From contig NZ_CP117425.1 in assembly GCF_030687295.1 (NCBI RefSeq), forward strand, positions 6,142,001 to 6,206,000: DNA of 64,000 nucleotides, given 5' to 3'. Of the stretch, positions 58,779 through 64,000 are shown in pieces (the stretch's first letter is position 1; every line of letters begins with the position of its first letter). The translations under genes and the position numbers were made by a program. Origin of the DNA: Pseudomonas beijingensis. Its GTDB lineage: Bacteria; Pseudomonadota; Gammaproteobacteria; Pseudomonadales; Pseudomonadaceae. The notes beneath the pieces are model-generated. The model saw nothing but the letters and a program-made list of their open reading frames with translations, was not told the DNA's origin and did not search any database.

Positions 58779-60026
58779 ATGGACGCTTTTAACTACCGTG
58801 GCGGGGAGCTGTTCGCGGAAGGGGTTGCCCTGTCCGCGATCGCCGAACGTTTCGGCACGCCGACCTACGTCTATTCCCGTGCCCACATCGAAGCCCAGTA
58901 CCGGACGTTCGCCGATGCCCTCGACGGCATGCCGCACCTGGTGTGTTTCGCCGTCAAGGCCAACTCCAACCTGGGCGTGCTCAATGTCCTGGCGCGCCTG
59001 GGTGCCGGTTTCGACATCGTCTCCGGTGGCGAGCTCGAGCGTGTGCTGGCCGCTGGCGGTAGCGCCGACAAGATCGTCTTCTCCGGCGTCGGCAAGACCC
59101 GTGAAGACATGCGCCGCGCCCTGGAAGTCGGTGTGCATTGCTTCAACATCGAATCCACCGATGAGCTGGAGCGCCTGCAGGTTGTTGCCGCCGAGCTGGG
59201 CGTCCGCGCGCCGGTCTCCCTGCGCGTGAACCCGGATGTTGACGCTGGCACCCACCCGTACATTTCCACCGGTCTGAAGGAAAACAAGTTCGGCATCGCC
59301 ATTGCCGACGCCGAGGACGTGTACGTACGCGCCGCCCAGTTGCCGAACCTGGAAGTACTGGGTGTCGATTGCCACATCGGCTCGCAACTGACCACCCTCG
59401 AACCGTTCATCGATGCCCTCGACCGCCTGCTGGCGCTGGTCGATCGCCTCGGCGATTGCGGTATCTACCTGCGCCACATCGACCTGGGTGGCGGTGTCGG
59501 CGTGCGCTATCGCGATGAAGAGCCGCCGCTGGTGGCCGACTACATCAAGACGGTGCGCGAGCGCCTCGAAGGCCGTGACCTGGCGCTGATGTTCGAGCCC
59601 GGCCGCTACATCGTGGCCAATGCCGGCGTGCTGCTGACCCAGGTCGAATACCTCAAGCACACCGAGCACAAGGATTTCGCCATCGTCGATGCGGCGATGA
59701 ACGACCTGATCCGCCCGGCGCTGTACCAAGCGTGGATGGACGTCACCGCCGTGCGCCCTCGCGACACCGCAGCCCGCCCCTACGACATCGTCGGGCCGAT
59801 CTGCGAAACCGGTGACTTCCTGGCCAAGGGTCGGGAGCTGGCGCTGGAAGAAGGCGACTTGCTGGCCGTGCATTCGGCCGGTGCCTACGGGTTTGTCATG
59901 AGTTCCAACTACAACACCCGCGGCCGCTGCGCCGAGGTGCTGGTGGACGGTGATCAGGCATTCGAAGTGCGTCGCCGTGAGACGGTAGCCGAGTTGTTTG
60001 CCGGCGAAAGCCTGCTGCCGGAGTAA
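58779..60026 (+). CDS. lysA: Diaminopimelate decarboxylase
   Basis: A 415-residue PLP enzyme making lysine from meso-diaminopimelate. The PLP lysine is in [18 protein letters not shown]; the TIM barrel has [25 protein letters not shown] and the glycine loop [12 protein letters not shown]. The C-terminal Cys of the active site is in [13 protein letters not shown]. The length is as expected. dapF follows after 4 nt. Confidence 0.97.
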   Translation: MDAFNYRGGELFAEGVALSAIAERFGTPTYVYSRAHIEAQYRTFADALDGMPHLVCFAVKANSNLGVLNVLARLGAGFDIVSGGELERVLAAGGSADKIVFSGVGKTREDMRRALEVGVHCFNIESTDELERLQVVAAELGVRAPVSLRVNPDVDAGTHPYISTGLKENKFGIAIADAEDVYVRAAQLPNLEVLGVDCHIGSQLTTLEPFIDALDRLLALVDRLGDCGIYLRHIDLGGGVGVRYRDEEPPLVADYIKTVRERLEGRDLALMFEPGRYIVANAGVLLTQVEYLKHTEHKDFAIVDAAMNDLIRPALYQAWMDVTAVRPRDTAARPYDIVGPICETGDFLAKGRELALEEGDLLAVHSAGAYGFVMSSNYNTRGRCAEVLVDGDQAFEVRRRETVAELFAGESLLPE

Positions 60027-60030
60027 AACC

Positions 60031-60861
60031 ATGCTGCTGCGTTTTACCAAGATGCACGGCCTGGGCAATGACTTCATGGTCCTCGACCTGGTCAGCCAGC
60101 ACGCGCATATCCTGCCCAAGCATGCCAAGCAATGGGGCGACCGGCACACTGGTATCGGTTTCGACCAGTTGCTGATCGTCGAGGCGCCCAACAACCCGGA
60201 TGTGGATTTCCGTTATCGGATCTTCAACGCCGACGGTTCGGAAGTGGAGCAATGCGGCAACGGCGCGCGCTGCTTCGCCCGCTTCGTGCTGGACAAGCGC
60301 CTGACCGCCAAGCGGCAGATCCGCGTCGAGACCAAGAGCGGCATCATTGAACTGGATGTGCGCAGCGACGGCCAGATCGGCGTCAACATGGGCGCTCCGC
60401 GCCTGGTGCCGGCGGACATCCCCTTCCAGGCACCGAGCCAGGCCCTGAGCTATCAGGTGGACGTCGACGGCACCCCGGTGGAGCTGGCGGCGGTTTCCAT
60501 GGGAAACCCCCACGCCGTGCTGCGAGTGACCGATATCAACAGCGCCCCGGTGCATGAGCTGGGGCCGAAAATCGAACACCATCCGCGCTTTCCGGCGCGG
60601 GTGAATGTCGGTTTCCTGCAAGTCATCGACCGCCACCGCGCACAATTGCGCGTCTGGGAACGCGGCGCCGGGGAAACCCAGGCCTGCGGTACCGGCGCCT
60701 GTGCCGCTGCCGTCGCTGCGATCAGCCAGGGGTGGATGGATTCGCCATTGTTGATCGACCTGCCCGGCGGGCGCCTGTCCATCGAATGGGCAGGCCCTGG
60801 CCAACCGGTGATGATGACCGGCCCGGCAGTGCGCGTATACGAAGGACAAGTTCGTCTTTGA
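60031..60861 (+). CDS. dapF: Diaminopimelate epimerase
   Basis: A 276-residue cofactor-free epimerase turning LL- into meso-diaminopimelate for lysine and peptidoglycan. Start [19 protein letters not shown]. The two catalytic cysteines are in [13 protein letters not shown] and [14 protein letters not shown]. The ATG at 60031 is 4 nt from the lysA stop, and the stop is followed 13 nt later by the DUF484 gene. Confidence 0.97.
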   Translation: MLLRFTKMHGLGNDFMVLDLVSQHAHILPKHAKQWGDRHTGIGFDQLLIVEAPNNPDVDFRYRIFNADGSEVEQCGNGARCFARFVLDKRLTAKRQIRVETKSGIIELDVRSDGQIGVNMGAPRLVPADIPFQAPSQALSYQVDVDGTPVELAAVSMGNPHAVLRVTDINSAPVHELGPKIEHHPRFPARVNVGFLQVIDRHRAQLRVWERGAGETQACGTGACAAAVAAISQGWMDSPLLIDLPGGRLSIEWAGPGQPVMMTGPAVRVYEGQVRL

Positions 60862-60874
60862 GTGAGCCAAACCC

Positions 60875-61597
60875 ATGACCGATCAGCCACAGGTTCCAGC
60901 CCCACAGCCCGACGAATCTCCCAGCTTTCCAGAAGCCGCGGCCGTGACCGCTTACCTGGAAGCTCATCCGGACTTCTTCGTCGAGCATGAAGAACTGCTT
61001 GCGACGATGCGCATCCCCCACCGGCGCGGCGACACCGTGTCGCTGGTGGAGCACCAGATGAAAATCCTGCGCGAGCGCAACATCGAAATGCGCCATCGGC
61101 TTTCACACCTGATGGACGTGGCCCGGGACAACGACCGACTCTTCGACAAGACCCGTCGGCTGATCCTGGCCCTGATGGACGCCAGCACCCTGGAAGACCT
61201 GGTCATGAGCGTCGAAGACAGCCTGCGCCAGGATTTCCAGGTGCCCTTTGTCAGCCTGATCCTGTTCGGCGACAACGCCATGCCGGTGGGCCGCTGGGTG
61301 ACCCACGCCGAAGCGCAAACGGCCATCGGCGGCCTGCTCACGGAAAACAAAAGCGTCAGCGGCAGCCTGCGCGAACATGAACTGGACTTCCTCTTTGGCG
61401 AAGAACAGCGCAAGCAGATCGGCTCCACCGCCGTCGTCGCCATCGCCCACCAGGGCGTGCACGGCGTGCTGGCCATCGCCAGCCGCGATCCGCAGCACTA
61501 CAAGAGTTCGGTGGGCACGCTGTTTTTGAGCTACATCGCCGAAGTCACCGGCCGGGTGCTGCCACGGGTTGCCGGTTCGCTGCGCTCGGTACGCTGA
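60875..61597 (+). CDS. DUF484 family protein
   Basis: A 240-residue soluble protein: a helical N-terminus ([38 protein letters not shown], given in pieces [12 protein letters not shown] and [11 protein letters not shown]) and a GAF-like C-terminal domain with [15 protein letters not shown]. The family always sits between dapF and xerC in gamma-proteobacteria; function unknown. Confidence 0.92.
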   Translation: MTDQPQVPAPQPDESPSFPEAAAVTAYLEAHPDFFVEHEELLATMRIPHRRGDTVSLVEHQMKILRERNIEMRHRLSHLMDVARDNDRLFDKTRRLILALMDASTLEDLVMSVEDSLRQDFQVPFVSLILFGDNAMPVGRWVTHAEAQTAIGGLLTENKSVSGSLREHELDFLFGEEQRKQIGSTAVVAIAHQGVHGVLAIASRDPQHYKSSVGTLFLSYIAEVTGRVLPRVAGSLRSVR

Positions 61598-61599
61598 CG

Positions 61600-62499
61600 A
61601 TGGAACGGCAACTGGACGCCTACTGCGAACACCTGCGCAGTGAGCGTCAGGTGTCGCCCCACACGTTGTTGGCCTATCGCCGTGACCTGGAAAAAGTCCT
61701 GGGCTGGTGCCAGAAGCAGAACATCGGCAGCTGGTCGGCCCTTGACATCCAGCGCTTGCGCAGCCTGATCGCCCGCCTGCATCAGCAGGGGCAGTCCTCC
61801 CGCAGCCTGGCCCGCCTGTTGTCGGCGGTACGCGGCCTGTATCACTACCTCAATCGTGAAGGCCTGTGCGATCACGATCCGGCCACCGGCCTGGCGCCGC
61901 CCAAGGGCGAACGCCGGCTGCCGAAGACCCTCGACACCGACCGCGCCCTGCAATTGCTTGAAGGCGCCGTCGAGGATGACTTCCTGGCCCGGCGCGACCA
62001 GGCGATTCTCGAGCTGTTCTATTCTTCGGGCCTGCGGCTTTCAGAGCTGACGGGGCTTAACCTGGAGCAACTGGACCTGGCCGACGGCATGGTCCAGGTG
62101 CTCGGCAAGGGCAGCAAGACCCGCCTGCTGCCCGTCGGTCGCAAGGCCCGTGAAGCCCTGGAGCTATGGCTGCCCCTGCGAGCCCTGGCCAACCCCGCCG
62201 ACGACGCGGTATTTGTCAGCCAACGCGGTCGGCGCCTCGGCCCGCGGGCGATTCAATTGCGGGTCAAGGCCGCCGGCGAACGCGAGCTGGGGCAGAACCT
62301 GCACCCGCACATGCTCAGGCACTCCTTCGCCAGCCATCTGCTGGAATCCTCCCAGGACCTGCGCGCCGTTCAAGAACTGCTGGGGCACTCGGACATCAAG
62401 ACCACACAGATCTACACCCACCTGGACTTCCAGCACCTGGCGACGGTCTATGACAGTGCCCACCCCAGGGCCAAACGCATCAAGGGCGACGAATCATGA
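61600..62499 (+). CDS. xerC: Tyrosine recombinase XerC
   Basis: A 299-residue recombinase resolving chromosome dimers at dif with XerD. N-terminal SAM-like domain to about residue 90. The catalytic residues are all visible: Arg in [12 protein letters not shown], Lys in [13 protein letters not shown], His-Arg in [11 protein letters not shown], His in [11 protein letters not shown], and Tyr in QIYTHLDF. Called sss in Pseudomonas. Two bases separate it from DUF484, and it overlaps the HAD gene by 4 bp. Confidence 0.97.
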   Translation: MERQLDAYCEHLRSERQVSPHTLLAYRRDLEKVLGWCQKQNIGSWSALDIQRLRSLIARLHQQGQSSRSLARLLSAVRGLYHYLNREGLCDHDPATGLAPPKGERRLPKTLDTDRALQLLEGAVEDDFLARRDQAILELFYSSGLRLSELTGLNLEQLDLADGMVQVLGKGSKTRLLPVGRKAREALELWLPLRALANPADDAVFVSQRGRRLGPRAIQLRVKAAGERELGQNLHPHMLRHSFASHLLESSQDLRAVQELLGHSDIKTTQIYTHLDFQHLATVYDSAHPRAKRIKGDES

Positions 62500-63200
62500 C
62501 CATCGAGCTCATCACTTTCGACCTGGACGACACCCTGTGGGACACCGCCCCGGTAATCGCCAGCGCCGAAGCCATACTCCGCCAATGGCTGACCGAAAAC
62601 GCACCGAACCTGGGCGGCCTGCCGGTGGAGCATCTTTTTTCGATTCGCGAGCAGGTGTTGCGCGAAGAACCCAACCTCAAGCATCGCATCAGTGCGTTGC
62701 GCCGACGGGTGCTGTTCCGTGCCTTGCAGGAAGCCGGCTACGACCAGTGGCAAGCCTCCGAACTGGCGGACCAGGCCTTCGAGACATTCCTGCACGCCCG
62801 CCACCAACTGGAGATTTTTCCCGAGGTGCAGCCCACCCTGGAAATCCTGGCCAATCATTTCGCCCTCGGCGTGGTCACCAATGGCAACGCCGACGTGCGA
62901 CGCCTGGGGTTGGCGGACTACTTCAAGTTCGCCTTGTGCGCCGAAGACATCGGCATCGCCAAGCCTGACGCCCGGCTGTTCCACGAAGCCCTGCAACGCG
63001 GCGGCGCCACGGCACAGACCGCCGTGCACATTGGCGACCACCCGGGCGACGACATCGCCGGTGCCCAACAGGCCGGCCTGCGCGCGGTGTGGTTCAACCC
63101 GGCAGGCAAACCCTGGAATGCCGACCACGCGCCGGACGCGGAAATCCGCAGCCTGACCGAATTACCAGGATTGCTGACCCAATGGCATAGCCAACCCTGA
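62496..63200 (+). CDS. HAD-family hydrolase (YigB type)
   Basis: A 234-residue cytosolic phosphatase. Motif I is [11 protein letters not shown]; motif II is [13 protein letters not shown]; motif III Lys is in [14 protein letters not shown]; motif IV is [17 protein letters not shown]. The E. coli gene behind xerC, yigB, dephosphorylates FMN; the same reaction is likely but not shown. It closes the operon that begins at lptM. Confidence 0.9.
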   Translation: MTIELITFDLDDTLWDTAPVIASAEAILRQWLTENAPNLGGLPVEHLFSIREQVLREEPNLKHRISALRRRVLFRALQEAGYDQWQASELADQAFETFLHARHQLEIFPEVQPTLEILANHFALGVVTNGNADVRRLGLADYFKFALCAEDIGIAKPDARLFHEALQRGGATAQTAVHIGDHPGDDIAGAQQAGLRAVWFNPAGKPWNADHAPDAEIRSLTELPGLLTQWHSQP

Positions 63201-63228
63201 ACCCTGCTTCGCAGCCGCCAAAACCCTT

Positions 63229-63318
63229 TGTGGGAGCGAGCTTGCTCGCGAAGGCGACGGCACATCCAACATCACTGCCAGCAGACCCACCGCTATCGCG
63301 AGCAAGCTCGCTCCCACC
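63229..63318. repeat. Inverted pair of the TGTGGGAGCGAGC repeat
   Basis: TGTGGGAGCGAGCTTGCTCGCGA (63229-63251) and its inverse (about 63294-63317) lie between the HAD gene and the converging sutA. Confidence 0.85.
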
Positions 63319-63375
63319 CTGGATCTGCTGTGTCCTGCGGCTCCGCGCCCGCTGGTCCGAGACATTATCTGGCCC

Positions 63376-63409
63376 ATGAAAAAGCCCGCAGCGACGGCGG
63401 GCTTTTTCA
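63376..63409. terminator. Terminator of sutA (bidirectional)
   Basis: AAAAAGCCCGC pairs with GCGGGCTTTTT around a 7-nt loop; T-runs on both strands. It ends sutA on the minus strand and can also stop readthrough from the HAD gene. Confidence 0.9.
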
Positions 63410-63428
63410 GCAAGCAACAAGCAAATAC

Positions 63429-63752
63429 TCAGATCGGGCGGCTGCCGTACTTGTTGTCAGGCTTCTTGGGCGGATCAGCGACCACGTTGGCTTCCACTTC
63501 CTGCACCTTACCGCCCCTGGCCAGGAATTCCTCCATGGCCTTGGCGAGCGCATCACGCTCCTTGTTCTTGGCCTCTACGCTCGGCAACTCGTCGACCGAC
63601 ACGGCTGCCTTGGCCTTGCCTTTGGCGGTAGGTGCCGGGACATCGGCGCCATCGTCTTCGGCAACGTCTTCAGCCGCCACTTCAAGGCCTTCTTCGGTCT
63701 CGTCTTCGTCGCCTACTTCGAGGTCGTCGTTTTCCAGATCATCGTCGCTCAT
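63429..63752 (-). CDS. sutA: RNA polymerase-associated transcription factor SutA
   Basis: A 107-residue protein with a strongly acidic disordered N-terminus (MSDDDLENDDLEVGDEDETE), a central helix (VDELPSVEAKNKERDALAKAMEEFL) and the C-terminal tail NVVADPPKKPDNKYGSRPI. This matches P. aeruginosa SutA, which binds RNA polymerase and keeps rRNA and ribosome genes expressed in slow growth. Its place beside xerC and dapF also agrees. No strong Shine-Dalgarno besides GAGGT before the ATG. Confidence 0.93.
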   Translation of the reverse strand: MSDDDLENDDLEVGDEDETEEGLEVAAEDVAEDDGADVPAPTAKGKAKAAVSVDELPSVEAKNKERDALAKAMEEFLARGGKVQEVEANVVADPPKKPDNKYGSRPI

Positions 63753-63854
63753 GTTCTACCTCATGACTTGCGAAAAGCAGATTAGTTATAGCCCAGCTTC
63801 GCCATCTGTTCGAAGGCTGCCAGAAAAAATTCAACATCCGCCGGCAATCAGCGG

Positions 63855-64000
63855 TTATGCCCCTTCACCGTACAAGGTGGCGAGGACTTTACGAGCACCG
63901 CCGTGATCACGGTGCTCGCCCAGATAAACACCTTGCCAGGTTCCCAATGCCAGCCGTCCCGCCGTCACCGGCAGGCTGAGCTGGCAACCGAGCACACTGG
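63855..64000 (-). CDS. Secondary thiamine-phosphate synthase/YjbQ family protein (partial)
   Basis: Only the C-terminal 47 codons lie in the window; the 5' part is beyond the right edge. The end reads [21 protein letters not shown] followed by [11 protein letters not shown], the conserved C-terminus of the UPF0047/YjbQ family. YjbQ has weak thiamine-phosphate synthase activity; the real role is unsettled. Confidence 0.85.
   Translation of the reverse strand, partial: SVLGCQLSLPVTAGRLALGTWQGVYLGEHRDHGGARKVLATLYGEGA

Overview
The window is a chromosomal segment of a fluorescent Pseudomonas, most likely of the P. fluorescens group. It is GC-rich with Pseudomonas-type codon use. Its gene order follows the P. 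aeruginosa PA5235-PA5285 stretch as I remember it (glpT, ubiD, O-antigen acetylase, rho, trxA, ppx/ppk, hemB, yheS-type ABC-F, algP, FKBP, algQ, dsbB, hemY, hemD/X, hemC, algR, argH, cyaA, rnk, cyaY, lppL, lysA, dapF, DUF484, xerC, HAD, sutA). Two families of P. fluorescens-type palindromic repeats sit in many gaps: one begins TGTGGGAGC(G/A)AGC, the other TGTGGCGAGGGGATTTATCC. No RNA gene, CRISPR array, insertion sequence or prophage was seen.

Layout. 1-5.9 kb: an EVE-domain gene, a FliL-like gene, a quinone oxidoreductase, then an AT-richer accessory island with a pyocin/colicin-type DNase bacteriocin and its immunity gene, flanked by a periplasmic TonB-C-domain protein. 6-15 kb: glpT, chaC, an iron-sulfur flavin reductase coupled to ubiD, an OafA-like acyltransferase, rho and trxA. 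15-19 kb: a FadR-type regulator divergent from a four-gene polar amino-acid ABC transporter. 19-23.6 kb: a chaperone-usher fimbrial operon of the DUF1120 type, with the major subunit insulated by a terminator. 23.9-32.3 kb: ppx and ppk convergent, hemB, DedA, a fatty-acid hydroxylase, elbB and a DUF188 protein. 32.4-38 kb: a frameshifted cytochrome c/FTR1 iron permease, then a four-gene envelope lipoprotein operon (COG3014, YcfL, LpoB and a CsgG/LpoB-like protein). 38-45 kb: LysE exporter, MscS channel, YheS, TIGR02444, AlgP, FKBP, AlgQ and DsbB. 45.5-50.5 kb: the hemC-hemDX-hemY operon and algR. 51-57.6 kb: argH, GST, two small conserved proteins, cyaA and rnk. 57.8-64 kb: DUF1289, cyaY, and the lptM-lysA-dapF-DUF484-xerC-HAD operon, then sutA and the truncated yjbQ.

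How the genes work together: hemB, hemC, hemD and hemY/X serve tetrapyrrole synthesis. AlgR, AlgP and AlgQ are regulators known from alginate control. Ppx and Ppk balance polyphosphate. LysA and DapF act on diaminopimelate and lysine.

Most unusual observations: three genes (FTR1 permease, hemY, algR) carry four single-base insertions, all +1, which look like consensus errors unless shown to be real. No algZ/fimS sensor lies between algR and argH; that gap holds two strong dyads instead. HemD and HemX are one reading frame with a preserved internal GTG start and Shine-Dalgarno. The LpoB-type operon has a palindromic repeat inside it. The fimbrial upstream region has four AGGAAA-type half-sites. 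I did not find a system I would call wholly new; the bacteriocin island and the COG3014-YcfL-LpoB operon are the least characterised parts.
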